From: Doris montereyensis
Taxonomy: Eukaryota > Mollusca > Gastropoda > Nudibranchia > Dorididae
Length of the DNA stretch: 64,000 nucleotides
Direction of reading: 5' to 3'
NCBI GenBank assembly: GCA_037039925.1
Contig: JAXRKP010002206.1
Coordinates: forward strand, 1 to 64,000
The translations under genes and the position numbers were made by a program. The notes below the pieces were generated by a model. The model made no database searches. It was given only the letters and a program-made list of their open reading frames with translations, and was not told the origin of the DNA. Below, in pieces: positions 34,284 to 46,170 of the stretch (positions within the stretch are counted from its first letter, which is position 1; each line of letters begins with the position of its first letter).

Positions 34284-34536
34284 TTCGAACCCTTTGAACC
34301 CCTTTTGAACCCATTTGAACCCTTTTGAATCCCTTTGAACCCTTTGACCCCCTTTGAACTCGTTTGAACCCCTTTTGAACCCCTTTGCACCCCTTTGCAC
34401 CCGTTGGCACCCTTTGCACCCTTAATGAACCCCATTGAACCCCATTGAACCCTTTTAACCCTTTTGAACCCCATTAAACCCTATTAAACCTCATTAAACC
34501 CCATTGAACACCATTGAACCCCATTAAACCCCTCAT
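34284..34536. repeat. 10-bp satellite, subfamily A, short
   Basis: About 25 units, TTTGAACCCC to TTTGCACCCC to ATTGAACCCC to ATTAAACCTC. Confidence 0.91.
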
Positions 34537-35156
34537 TTCTCAATCGCTCTCAATCGCTCTCAATCGCTCTCAATCGCTCTCAATCGCTCTCAATCCTCTT
34601 AATCCTTCTTAATCCCTCTTAGTCCTTCTTAGTCCCTCTTAATCCCCTCTTAATCCCTCTTAATCCCTCTTAATCCCTCTTAATCCCTCTTAATCTACTT
34701 TAATCTATCTTAATCCGTCTTAATCCCTCTTAATCCGTCTTATTCCCTCTTAATCCGTCTTAAGCCGTCTTAATCCATCTTAATCCGTCTTCATCCGTCT
34801 TAATCCGTCTTAATCCGTCTTAAACCGTCTTAAACCATCTTAATCCCTCTTAATCCCTCTTAATCTGTCTTAATCCGTCTTAATCCGTCATAATCGCTGT
34901 TAATCCGTCTTAATCCTTGTTAATCCTTGTTAATCGATCTTAATCGATCTTAATCCGTCTTAATCCGTCTTAATCCGTCTTAATCCGTCTTAATCCGCCT
35001 TCATCCTTCTTAATCCGTCTTAATCCGTCTTAATCCGTCTTAATCCGTCTTATTCCGTCTTTATCCGTCTTAATCCGTCTTAATCCCTCTTAATCCCTCT
35101 TAATCCTCTGAATCGCTCTTAATCGTTCTTAATCGCTCTTAGTCGCTCTTAATTGC
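34537..35156. repeat. 10-bp satellite, subfamilies C then B
   Basis: Near-copy of 31,046-31,672 at an offset of about 3.48 kb, including TAATCGATC units near 34,932. Confidence 0.92.
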
Positions 35157-35438
35157 TCTTCATCGCTCCTTATCGCTCCCTATAGTCCCCTATCGCTGCC
35201 TATCGCTACCTATCGCTCTAAACCGGCTTATACCGCTGCCTACCGCCCTAGACCACTTTCAACCGCTTCGAACCATTTCGAACCGTTTCTAGCCGCTTAT
35301 AACCCCTTCTAACCCCTTCTAACCCCTTCTAACCCCTTCTAACCCCTTCTAACCCCTTTTAATCCATTCTCACCGCTTTTAACCACTTGTAACCGCTTTT
35401 AACCGCTTTTAACCGCTTGTGACCGCTTGTAACCGCTT
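35157..35438. repeat. Anchor module D/E, CCTATAGTCCCC variant
   Basis: Near-copy of 31,673-31,940 but with an intact E end. Confidence 0.87.
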
Positions 35439-35901
35439 CGAACCCCTTCCGTCTTAATCCGTCTTAATCCGTCTTAATCCGTCTTAATCTGTCTTAATCC
35501 GTCTTAATCCGTCTTAATCGCTCTTAATCCGTCTTAATCCGTCTTAATCGCGCATGATCCGTCTTAATCCGTCTTCATCCGTCTTAATCCGTCTTAATTC
35601 GCCCTAATCCTTCTTAATCCGTCTTAATCCGTCTTAATCCGTCTTAATCCGTCTTAATCCGTCTTAATCCGTCTTAATTCGTATTAATCCGTCTTAGTCC
35701 GTCTTAATCCGTCTTAATCCATCTTAATCCCTCTTAATCCATCTTAACAAAATCTTAATCCGTCTTAATCCGTCTTAATCGCTCTTAATCGCTCTTAACC
35801 GCTCTTAATCCCTCTTAATCCCTCTGAATCCCTCTTAATCCCTCTTAATCCCTCATAATCCCTCTTAATCCCTCTGAATCGCTCTTAATTGTTCTTAATC
35901 G
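35439..35901. repeat. 10-bp satellite, subfamily B, directly after E
   Basis: TTCGAACCCCTTCC joins to GTCTTAATCC with no A block. Counterpart of 31,941-32,491. Confidence 0.9.
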
Positions 35902-36153
35902 CTCTTCATCGCTCCCTATCGCTGCCTATCGCTCTAAACCGCCTTAGACCGCTGCCTACCGCCCTAGACCGCCTACAACCGCTTCGAACAGTTTCAAACC
36001 GTTTCGAACCGTTTCTAACCGCTTATATCCCCTTCTAAGCCCTTCTAACTTCTTCTAACCCCTTCTAACCCCTTCTAATCCATTATCACCGCTTTTAACC
36101 GCTTGTAACCGCTTTTAACCGCTTGTAACCGCTTTTAACCGCTTGTAACCGCT
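35902..36153. repeat. Anchor module D/E, no CCTATAG
   Basis: CCTATCGCTGCCTATCGC directly followed by TAAACCGCCT; ends in three alternating TTTTAACCGC and TTGTAACCGC units. Confidence 0.84.
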
Positions 36154-37106
36154 TCGAACCCCTTCGAACCCCTTTGAACCCCTTTGAACCCTTTGAACCC
36201 ATTTGAACCCCTTTGAACCCCTTTGAACCCCTTTGAACTACTTTGAACCGCTTTGAACCCCTTTGAATCCCCTCAAAACTCTTTTGAACGCCTTCGAACC
36301 CCGTCGAATCAATTTGAACTCCTTTGAATCACTTTGAACAACTTTGAACCCCATTGAACCCATTGAACCCCATTGAACACCTTCGAACACCTATGAACCC
36401 CTTTGAACCCCTTTGAACCCATTTGAACCCTTTTGAACCCCTTTGAATCGCTTTGAGCCCTTTGAACCCCTTTTTGTACCCCTTTGAACCCTTTGAACCC
36501 CATTGAACCCCGTCGAACCCTTTGAACGCCTTTGAACCCCGTCGAACCCCTTTAAACCCCCTTCGAACCCCTTCTTTACCCATTGAACCCCATTGAACCC
36601 CATTGAACCCCATTGAACCCCATTGAACGCCATTGAACCCCATTGAACCCCATTGAACCCCATTTAAACCCAATGAACACCATTGAACCCCATTGAACCC
36701 CATTGAACCCCATTGAACTCCATTGAACCCCATTGAACTCCATTGAACCCCATTGAACCCCATTGAACCCCATTGAACCCCATTGAACCCCATTGAACCC
36801 CATTGAACCCCATTGAACACCTTTGAACACCTTTGAACCCCTTTGAACCTTTTTGAACCCCTTTGAACCCCTTTGAACCCCTTTGAATCCCATTGAACCC
36901 CTTTTGAACCCCTTTGAACCCCTTTGAACACCTTTGAACCTTTTTGAACCCCATTGAACCCCTTTGAACCCCATTGAACCCTTTGCACCCTTTTTGCATC
37001 CCTTTGCACCCCAATGAACCCCATTGAACCCCATTGAAACCCATTAAACCTCATTAAACCCCATTGAACCCCATTGAACCCCATCAAAACCCAATTTAAC
37101 CCAATT
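36154..37106. repeat. 10-bp satellite, subfamily A
   Basis: Counterpart of 32,779-33,613 at an offset near 3.38 kb, with the landmark CTTCTTTACCCATT at 36,571. Minus frames 36,329-37,087, 36,576-37,034 and 36,664-37,044 are overlapping shadows. Exits through CATCAAAACCC and ATTTAACCCA. Confidence 0.92.
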
Positions 37107-37642
37107 TCTCAAGCGCTCTCAATCGCTGTCAATCGCTCTCAATCGCTCTCAATTGCTCTCAATCGCTCTCAATCCTCTCAATCCCTCTTAATCCCTCTTA
37201 GTCCCTCTTAGTCCCTCTGAATCCCTCTTATTCCCTCTTAATCCTCTTAATCCCTCTTAATCCCTCTTAATCCGTTTTAATCTACCTTAATCTATCTTAA
37301 TCCGTCTTAATCCGTCTTAATCCGTCTTAATCCGTCTGAATCCGTCATAATCGCTGTTAATCCGTCTTTTTCCGTCTTATTCGCTCTTAATCAGCCTTAA
37401 TCCGTCTTAATCGCGCTTGATCCGTCTTAATCCGTCTTCATCCGTCTTAATCCGTCTTAATTCGCCTTAATCCTTCTTAATCCGTCTTAATCCGTCTTAA
37501 TCCGTCTTAATCCGTCTAAATCCGTCTTAATTCGTCTTAATCCGTCTTAATCCTCTTAATCCCTCTTAATCCTCTTAATCCCTCTTAATCCCTCTGAATC
37601 GCTCTTTAATCGTTCTTAATCGCTCTTAATCGCTCTTAATTG
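37107..37642. repeat. 10-bp satellite, subfamilies C then B
   Basis: Copy of 13,225-13,782, beginning TCAAGCGCTC. Start of the second large module. Confidence 0.92.
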
Positions 37643-37883
37643 CTCTTCATCGCTCCCTATCGCTCCCTATAGTTCTCTATCGCCCCTATCGCTGCCTATC
37701 GCTGCCTATCGCTCTAAACCGCCTTAGACCGCTTCGTACAGTTTCGAACTGTTTCGAACCGTTTCTAACCGCTTATAACCCCTTCTAAGCCTTTCTAACT
37801 CCTTCTAACCCCTTCTAACCCCTTCTAATCCATTCTCACCGCTTTTAACCGCTTGTAACCGCATTTAACCGCTTGTAACGGCT
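37643..37883. repeat. Anchor module D/E, short form
   Basis: Shares with 13,783-14,002 the direct join TTAGACCGCTTCGTACAG to CGAACTGTTT. Confidence 0.87.
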
Positions 37884-38428
37884 TTGAACCCCTTTGAACC
37901 CCTTTGAACCCATTTGAACCCCTTTGAATCTCTTTCAACCCTTTGACCCCGTTTGAACTCGTTTGAACCCTTTTGAACCCCTTTGAACCTCTTTGAACCC
38001 TTTTGAACCCTTTGAACCCCGTTGAACCCCTTTGAACCCATTTGAACCGCCTTGAACCCCTTTGAACCCCTTCAAACACCATTGAACCCCATTAAACCCC
38101 ATTGAACCCCATTGAACCCATTGAACCCCATTGAGCCCCTTTGAACACTTTTTGAACACCTTTGAACCCCTTTGAACGCATTTGAACCCGTTTGAACCCC
38201 TTTGAACCACTTTGCACTTTTGCACCCCTTTCAACCCCTTTTCAATCCCTTTCAACCTCTTTGAACCCCTTTGAACCCCTTTAACCCTTTTGAACCCTTT
38301 GCACCCGTTTGCACCCCTTCGCACCCCAATGAACCCCATTGAACCCAATTGAACCCCATTGAACCCCATTAAACCCCATTAAACCTCATTAAACCCCATT
38401 GAACCCCATTGAACCCCATTAAACCCCA
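37884..38428. repeat. 10-bp satellite, subfamily A
   Basis: Marker CTTCAAACACCATTG near 38,085; TTTGCACCCG and TTCGCACCCC units near 38,305 occupy the place of the unique patch seen in the first copy at 14,376. Confidence 0.92.
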
Positions 38429-39223
38429 TTTCTTAATCGCTCTCAATCGCTCTCAATCGCTCTCAATCGCTCTCAATCGCTCTCAATCCCTCTTAATCCC
38501 TCTTAATCCCTCTTAGTCCCTCTTAGTCCCTGTTAATCCCTTAATCCCTCTTAATCCCTCTTAATCCCTCTTAATCCCTCTTAATCCGTCTTAATCCGTC
38601 TTAATCCGTCTTAATCTACTTTAATCTATCTTAATCCGTCTGAATCCTCTTAATCCGTCTTATTCCCTCTTAATTCGTCTTAAGCCGTCTTAATCCATCT
38701 TAATCCGTCTTAATCCGTCTTAATCCGTCTTAATCCGTCTTAATCCGTCTTAATCCGTCTTAATCCGTCTTAATCGCTGTTAATCCGTCTTAATCCGTCT
38801 TAATCGCTCTTAATCCGTCTTAATCCGTCTTAATCGTGCTTGATCCGTCATAATCCGTCTTCATCCGTCTTAATCCGTCTTAATTCGCCTTAATCCTTCT
38901 TAATCCGTCTTAATCCGTCTTAATCCGTCTTAATCCGTCTTAATCCGTCTTAATCCGTCTTAATCCGTCTTAATCCCTCTTAATCCCTGTTGATCCGTCT
39001 TAATCCCTCTTAATCCTCTTAATCCGTCTTAACCCGTCTTAATCCGTCTTAAGCCGTCTTAATCGCTCTTAATCGCTCTTAATCCCTCTTAATCCCTCTG
39101 AATCCTCTTAATCCCTCTTAATCCTTCTTATTCCCTCTAAATCCCTCTTAATCCCTCTTAATCCTCTTAATCCCTCTGAATCGCTCTTAATCGTTCTTAA
39201 TCGCTCTTAATCGCTCTTAATCG
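38429..39223. repeat. 10-bp satellite, subfamilies C then B
   Basis: Marker CCCTGTTAATCCCTTAATCC near 38,527. Near-copy of 14,489-15,251 and 48,741-49,526. Confidence 0.92.
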
Positions 39224-39486
39224 CTCTTCATCGCTCCCTGTCGTTCCCTATAGTTCCCTATCGCTGCCTATCGCTACCTCTCGCTCTAAACCGCCTTAGA
39301 CCACTGCCTACCGCTCTAGACCGTTTTCAACCGCTTCGAACCGTTTCGAACCGTTTCGAACCGTTTCTAACCGCTTATAACCCCTTCTAACGCCTTCTAA
39401 CCCCTTCTAACCCCTTCTAACCCCTTCTAATCCATTCTCACCGCTTTTAACCGCTTGTAACCGCTTTTAACCGCTTGTAACCGCTT
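39224..39486. repeat. Anchor module D/E
   Basis: Begins CCCTGTCGTTCCCTATAG, shared with 49,527. Complete order to TTGTAACCGC. Confidence 0.88.
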
Positions 39487-39935
39487 CGAATCCCTTTGAA
39501 TCCCTTTGAACCCCTTTGAACCCATTTGAACCCCTTTGAACCCCTTTGAACCCCTTTGAACCCGTTTGAATCCCCTCGAAAACTCTTTTGAACCCCTTGA
39601 ACCCCATCGATCCTCTTTGAACACCTTTGAATCCCTTTCAACCCCCTTCAAACACTTTCCACCCTTTCAACCCCTTTCAACCCCTTTCAACCCCTTTCAA
39701 CCCCTTTCAACCCCTTTGAACCCCTTCGAACGCCTTTGAACCCCATTCAACCCCTTTGAACCCCTTTGAACCCCGTCAAACCCCTTTGAACCCCTTAGAA
39801 CCCCTTTGAACGCCTTTGAACCCCGTCGAAACCCTTCAAACCCCTTCGAACCGCTTCGAACCGCTTCTAACCGCTTCTAACCGCTTCTAACCGCTTCTAA
39901 CCGCTTCTAACCGCTTTTTACCGCTTCTTACCTCT
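39487..39935. repeat. Subfamily A block passing to TTCTAACCGC units
   Basis: Variants CTCGAAAACTCTTTTGAACC near 39,575 and CCCTTCAAACCCCTTCG near 39,833, then TTCTAACCGC units; near-identical to 49,789-50,235. Confidence 0.9.
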
Positions 39936-40161
39936 TTTATACAGCTCTCAATCGCTCTCAATCGCTCTCAATCGCTCTCAATCCCTCTCAATCGCTCTCA
40001 ATCCGTCTCAATCCGTCTCAATTCGTCTCAATCCGTCTAAATCCGTCTCAATCCGTCTCAATCCCTCTTAATCCCTCTTAATCCCTCTTAATCCCTTTTA
40101 ATCCCTCTTAATCCCTCTTAATCCCTGTAAATCGCTCTTAATCGCTCTTAATCGCTCTTAA
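39936..40161. repeat. Subfamily C and B block after TTTTATACAGC
   Basis: TTTTATACAGCTCTCAATCG, C units, TCAATCCGTC units, then TTAATCCCTC and TTAATCGCTC. This is the clean version of 15,969-16,200. Confidence 0.9.
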
Positions 40162-40465
40162 TCGCTCCCTATCGCTCCCTATCGCTGCCTATGGCACCTA
40201 TCGCTGCCTATCGCTGCCTATCGCTGCCTATCGCTCTAGACCGCCTTAGACCGCTGCCTACCGTCCTAGAACGCTTTCAACCGCTTCGAACCGTTTCGAA
40301 CCATTTCGAACCGTTTCGAATGTTTCGAATGTTTCGAACGCCTTCTAACCCTTCTAACCCCTTCTAACCCCTTCTAATCCATTCTTACCGCTTTTAACCG
40401 CTTCTAACCGCTTCTAACCGCTTCTAACCGCTTCTAACCGCTTCTAACCGCTTTTAAACCGCTTC
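40162..40465. repeat. Anchor module D/E, variant without CCTATAG
   Basis: CCTATGGCACCTATCGC, TAGACCGCCT, CGAATGTTTCGAATGTTTC, then TCTAACCCCT and a run of TTCTAACCGC. Confidence 0.87.
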
Positions 40466-40684
40466 CTAACGCTTTTATAAAGCTTCCTACAGTTTCCTAT
40501 CGCTTTTATACAGCTTCCTACAGTTTCCTACAGCTTCGATCCATTTTTTGATCTGCTTTTAACCGCTCTTTACCGCTATCTACATACAGCTTTTTATCGC
40601 TTCCTAACGCTTCCTACCGCTTTGATACAGCTTTCTACAGTTTCCTACCGCTTCTAACCGCTCTAATCCCTCCCCATCCCTCCC
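40466..40684. repeat. G linker, complete copy
   Basis: CTTTTATAAAGCTTCCTACAG, TTTTATACAGCTTCCTACAG, ATCCATTTTTTGATC, CTATCTACATACAGC and CTAATCCCTCCCCATCCC. Best-preserved copy of this linker. Confidence 0.86.
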
Positions 40685-42705
40685 CATGGCCTATGGTTCC
40701 TTATCGCTGCCTATGGCCCTTTATCGCTGCCTATGGCTCTTTATTGCGCTGCCTATGGCTGTTTATCGCGCTGTCTATGGCTCTTTATTGCGCTGGCTAT
40801 GGCATTTTATCGCGCTGCCTACGACTGCCTGCCTATCGCAGCCTATCACAGCCTATCACAGCCTATCGCAGCCTATCGAAGCCTATCGCAGCCTATCGCT
40901 CTTTATCGTTGCCTATCGCTCTTTATCGCTGCCTATCGCTCTTTATCGCTGCCTATCGCTCTTCATGGCTGCCTATCACTCTTTATCGCTGCCTATCGCA
41001 CTTTACTGCTGCCTGTCACTATTTATCGCAGCCTATCGCTCTTTATCGCAGCTTATCGCTCTTTATCGCAGCTTACCGCTCTTTATCGCAGCCTATCGCT
41101 CTTTATCGCAGCCTATCGCAGCATATCTCAGCATATCGCAGCCTATTGCAGCTTATCACAGCCTATCGCGGCCTATTGCAACCTATCGCTCTTTATCGTA
41201 GCCTATCGCTCTTTATCGCTTTTTATCGCAGCCTATCGCTCTTTATCGCTCTTTATCGCAGCCTATCGCAGTCTATCGCCCTTTATCGCTCTTTATCGCT
41301 CTTTATCGCTTTATCGCTCTTTATCGCTCTTTATCGCAGCCTATCGCAGCCTATCGCAGCCTATCGCAGCCTATCGCAGCCTACCATTTCCCTAACGCAG
41401 CCTATCGCAGCCTATCGGAGTCTATCGCAGCCTATCGCAGCCTATCGCAGCCTATCGCTGTTTATCGCAGCCTATCGCTCTTTATCGCAGCCTATCGCTC
41501 TTTATCGCACTTTATCGCACTTTATCGCACTTTATCGCACTTTGTCGCATTTTATCGCTCTTTATCGCAGCCTATTGCAGCCTATCGAAGCCTATCGCAG
41601 CCTATCGCAGCCTATCGCAGCCTATCGCAGCATATCTCAGCATATCGCAGCCTATCGCAGCTTATCACAGCCTATCGCGGCCTATTGCAACCTATCACTC
41701 TTTATCGTAGCCTATCGCTCTTTATCGCTCTTTATCGCAGCCTATCGCTCTTTATCGCTCTTTATCGCAGCCTATCGCAGTCTATCGCTCTTTATCGCTC
41801 TTTATCGCTCTTTATCGCTCTTTATCGCTCTTTATCGCTCTTTATCGCTCTTTATCGCAGCCTATCGCAGCCTATCGCAGCCTATCGCAGCCTATCGCAG
41901 CCTATCGCAGCCTACCATTTCCCTAACGCAGCCTATCGCAGCCTATCGCAGCCTATCGGAGCCTATCGCAGCCTATCGCAGCCTATCGCAGCCTATCGCT
42001 GTTTATCGCAGCCTATCGTTCTTTATCGCAGCCTATCGCTCTTTATCGCAGCCTATCGCTCTTTATCGCAGCCTATCGCTCTTTATCGCACTTTATCGCA
42101 CTTTATCGCACTTTGTCGCACTTTATCGCTCTTTATCGCAGCCTATTGCAGCCTATCGAAGCCTATCGCAGCCTATCGCAGCCTATCGCAGCCTATCGCA
42201 GCCTATCACGCTTTAGCGCAGCCTATCGCTCTTTATAGCAGCCTATCGCAGCCTATCTCTCTTAATCGAAGCCTATCACTCTTTATCACAGCCTATCGCT
42301 CTTTATCGCAGCCTATCGCTCTTTATCGCAGCCTATCGCTCTTTATCGCAGCCTATCGCTCTTTATCGCAGCCTATCGCTCTTTATCGCAGCCTATCGCT
42401 CTTTATCGCAGTCTATCGCACTTTATCGCAGCCTATCGCAGCCTATCGCAGCCTTTCGCAGCCTATTGCAGCCTATCGCAGCCTATGGCGGCCTATCGCA
42501 ACCTATCGCAGCCTATCGCAACCTATCGTAGCCTATTGCTCGTTATCGCTCGTTATCGCTCGTTATCGCTCTTTATCGCTCTTTATCGCTATTTATCGCT
42601 CTTTATCGCTCTTCATCGCTCTTTATCGCTTTTAATTTTAATCGCTCTTTATCGCTCTTTATCGCTCTTTGTCGCTCTTTATCGTTCTTTATCGCTCTTT
42701 ATCGC
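40685..42705. repeat. 10-bp satellite, subfamily F, largest block
   Basis: About 200 units of TATCGCAGCC, TATCGCTCTT, TATCGCTGCC and TATCGCACTT. It contains a tandem duplication of roughly 510-530 bp: GCATATCTCA at 41,121 and 41,630, CTACCATTTC at 41,381 and 41,912. The longest frame in the window, 40,693-42,216 plus (507 codons), is a permuted SLSQPIAAYR repeat and is accompanied by overlapping frames with the same peptide, so I do not call it a gene. Confidence 0.93.
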
Positions 42706-42812
42706 TTCTAACCGCTTCTAACCGCTTTTAAGCTGCTTTCTACCGCTTTTATACAGCTTCCTACAGTTTCCTACCGCTTCTAACCGCTCTAATCCCGCCC
42801 CATCCCTCCCCA
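42706..42812. repeat. G linker, short copy
   Basis: TAACCGCTTTTAAGCTGC, TTTTATACAGCTTCCTACAG and CTAATCCCGCCCCATCCC; near-identical to 18,753-18,848. Confidence 0.87.
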
Positions 42813-43414
42813 TGGCCTATGGCTCTTTATGGCTGCCTATGGCCCTTTATCGCTGCCTATGGCTCTTTATTGCGCTGCCTATGACTCTTTATCGTGCTGT
42901 CTATAGCTTTCTATTGCGCTGCTTATGGCTTTTTATCGCGCTGCGTACGGCTGCCTACCTATCGTAGCCTATCACAGCCTATCATAGCCTATCACAGCCT
43001 ATTGCAGCCTATCGACGCCTATCGCTGTCTATCGCTCTTTATCGCTGCCTATCGCTCTTTACTGCTGTCTATCACTCTTTATCGCAGCCTATCGCTCTTT
43101 ATCGCAGCCTTTCGCTCTTCATCGCAGCTTACCGCTCTTTATCGCAGCCTAGCGCTCTTTATCGCAGTCTATCGCAGCATATCTCAGCATATCGCAGCCT
43201 ATCGCATCTTATCACAGCCTATCGCAGCCTATTGCAAGCTATCGCTCTTTATCGCTGTTTATCGCTGCCTATCGCTCTTTATCGCTCTTTATCGCAACCT
43301 ATCGCTCTTTATCGCTCTTTATCGCTCTTTATCGTTCTTTATCGCTCTTTATCGTTCTTTATCGCTCTTTATCGCAGCCTATCGCAGCCTATCGCAGCCT
43401 ATCGCAGCCTATCG
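42813..43414. repeat. 10-bp satellite, subfamily F, complex start
   Basis: Near-copy of 18,849-19,532 with about 80 bp fewer; CTATAGCTTTCTATTGC and GCATATCTCA near 43,175. Confidence 0.91.
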
Positions 43415-43659
43415 CTGCCATTAAACCCCATTAAACCCCATTGAACCCATTTGAAGCCCATTGAACCCCATTGAACCCCATTGAACCCCATTGAACGCCA
43501 TTGAACCCTTTGAACCCATTTGAACCCCTTTGTACCTTTTGGAACCTCTTTGTACCCCTTTGACCCCTTTGAACCCCTTTGAACCCCTTTGAACCCCTTC
43601 GAACGGTTCGAACCCCAACGAACTCCTTTGAACCCTTTTGCACCCCTTTGAACCCCTTT

Positions 43660-43682
43660 GACAGATTAAGACGGATTAAGAC
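43660..43682 (-). repeat. Inverted B patch 5
   Basis: One substitution from the other patches (GACAGATTAA in the first unit). Confidence 0.92.
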
Positions 43683-43774
43683 TTTAAATCCCTTTGAACC
43701 CCTTTGAACCCCTTCGAACCCCTTCGAACCCCATCAAACTCCTTTGAAGCCTTTTGCATCCCTTTGAACCCTTT

Positions 43775-43797
43775 GACGGATTAAGACGAATTAAGAC
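43775..43797 (-). repeat. Inverted B patch 6
   Basis: One substitution (GACGAATTAA in the second unit); 115 bp after patch 5. Confidence 0.92.
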
Positions 43798-43993
43798 TTT
43801 GAACCCCTTTGACCCCTTTGAACCCCATCGAACCCTTTGAACCCTTTTGAACCCTTTTGAACCCCATTGAAACCCATCGAACCCCTTTGAACCTCATTGA
43901 ACCCCATTGAACCCATTAAACCCCATTAAACTCCATTGAACCCCATTGAACCCCATTAAACCCCCTTTAACCCCATTTAACCCCATTTAACCA

Positions 43994-45246
43994 CTTAATC
44001 CGTCTTAATCCGTCTTAATTCGCCTTAATCCTTCTTAATCCATCTTAATCCGTCTTAATCCCTCTTAATCTGTCTTAATCCGTCTTAATCCGTCTTAATT
44101 CGTCTTAATCCGTCTTAATCCGTCTTAATCCCTCTTAATCCGTCTTAACCCGTCTTAATCCGTTTTGATCCGTCTCAATCGCTCTCAATCTCTCTCAATC
44201 GCTCTCAATCGCTCTCAATCCCTCTTAATCCCTCTTAATCCCTCTTAATTCCTCTTAGTCCCTCTTATTCCCTCTTAATCCCTCTTAATCCGTCTTAATC
44301 CGTCTTAATCCGTCTTAATCCGTCTTAATCCGTCTTAATCTCTCTTAATCTATCTTAATCCGTCTTAATCCGTCTTAATCCGTCTTAATCTGTCTTAATC
44401 CGTCTTAATCCGTCTTAATCCGTCTTAATCCCTCTTAATCCCTCTTAATCCCTCTTAATCCATTTTCATTCCTCTTAATAATCCCTCTTAATCCCTCTTA
44501 ATCATTCGTCTTAATTCCTCTTAATCCTCTTAATCCGTCTTAACCCGTCTTAATCGTCTTAATCCGTCTCAATCGCTCTCAATCGCTCTCAATCGCTCTC
44601 AATCGCTCTCAATCGCTCTCAATCCCTCTTAATCCCCTCTTAGTCCCTCTTAGTACCTCTTAGTCCCTCTTATTCCCTCTAAATCCCTCTTAATCCCTCT
44701 TAATCCCTTTTAATCCCTCTTAATCCGTCTTAATCCGTCTTAATCTATCTTAATCTATCTTAATCCGTCTCAATCCGTCTTAATCCGTTTTAATCCGTCT
44801 TAATCCGTCATAATCCGTCTTAATCCGTCTTAATGCGTCTTAATCCGTCTTAAACCGTCTGAATCCGTCTTAATCCGTCTTAATCCGTCTTAATCCGTCT
44901 TAATCCGTCTTAATCCGTCATAATCGCTGTTAATCCGTCTTAATCGCTCTTAATCCGTCTTAATAAGACTTAATCGCTCTTAATCCGTCTTAATCCGTCT
45001 TAATCCGTCTTAATCCGTCTTAATCCGTCTTAATCCGTCTTAATCCGCCTTCATCCTTCTTAATCCGTCTTAATCCATCTTAATCCGTCTTAATCCGTCT
45101 TAATCCGTCTTAATCGTCGTAATCCGTCTTAATCCGTCTTAATCCATCTTAATCCCTCTTAATCCGTCTTAACCCGTCTTAATACGTCTTAATCCCTCTG
45201 AATTGCTCTTAATCGCTCTTAATCGCTCTTAATCGCTCTTAGTCGC
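43994..45246. repeat. 10-bp satellite, subfamily B with C patches
   Basis: C patches near 44,180 and 44,575; a scrambled stretch at 44,460-44,515. Confidence 0.92.
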
Positions 45247-45488
45247 TCTTCATCGTTTCCTATCGCTCCCTATTGGTCCCTATCGCTCCCTATCGCTGCC
45301 TATCGCTGCCTATCACTGCCTATCGCTCTAGACCGCCTTAGAACCGTTTCGAACCGCTTATAACCCCTTCTTACCCCTTCTAACTCCTTCTAACCCCTTC
45401 TAACCCCTTCTAATCCATTCTTACCGCTTTTAACCGCTTGTAACTGCTTTTAACCGTTTTTAACCGCTTGTAACCGCTTGTAACCGCT
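45247..45488. repeat. Anchor module D/E, CCTATTGG variant
   Basis: CCTATTGGTCCC replaces CCTATAGTTCCC, and the segment from TACCGCCC to GGAACCG is deleted. Confidence 0.84.
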
Positions 45489-45868
45489 TCGAACCCCTTC
45501 GCACCCTTTTGAACCCCTTTTGAACGCCTTTGAACCCCTTCAAACCCCTTCGAACCCCTTCGAACCACTTCGAACCCCTTTCAACCCCCCTTCAACCCCT
45601 TTGAACCCTTTTCAATCCCTTTCAACCCCTTTTAATCCCTTTCAACCCCTTTCAACCCCTTTGAACCCCATTGAACCAATTTAAACCCCTTTGAACCGCG
45701 TCGAAGCCCTTTGAGCCCCTTAGAACCCCTCTGAACGCCTTTGAACCCCGTCGAACCCTCTTAATCCATCTTAATCCCTCTTAATCCCTCTTAATTTCTC
45801 TTAATCCCTCTTAATCCCTCTGAATCGCTTTTAATCGCTCTTAATCGCTCTTAATCGCTCTTAGTCGT
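45489..45868. repeat. Short A block plus short B block
   Basis: GAACCGCGTCGAAGCC near 45,695, CGTCGAACCC, then about ten B units. Same layout as 10,751-11,135 and 53,501-53,828. Confidence 0.9.
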
Positions 45869-46170
45869 TCTTCATCGCTTCCTATTGCTCCCTATAGTTC
45901 CCTATCGCTCTCTATCGCTGCCTATCGCTGCCTATCACTGCCTATCGCTCTAGACCGCCTTAGACCGTTGCCTACCGCCCTAGACCACTTTTAACCGCTT
46001 GGAACCGTTTCGAACTGTTTCGAACCGTTTCGAACCGCTTATAACCCCTTCTAACCCGGTCTAACCCCTTCTAACACCTTCTAACCACTTCTAATCCACT
46101 CTTACCGCTTTTAACCGCTTGTAACCGCTTTTAACCGCTTTTAACCGCTTGTAACCGCATGTAACCGCTT
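45869..46170. repeat. Anchor module D/E
   Basis: Complete copy, CCTATAGTTCC near 45,892. Confidence 0.88.

Larger units (their letters stand above)
43415..43993. repeat. Subfamily A block carrying inverted B patches
   Basis: Counterpart of 19,533-20,080 and 26,428-26,982. Confidence 0.9.

Noticed and set aside
40693..42216. Longest open frame, 507 codons, plus strand, SLSQPIAAYR-type repeat protein
   Set aside because: Overlapping frames in the other phases carry the same permuted peptide over the same stretch. Openness follows from the stop-free decamers. The frame begins and ends where the unit type changes, and there is no unique N- or C-terminal domain.
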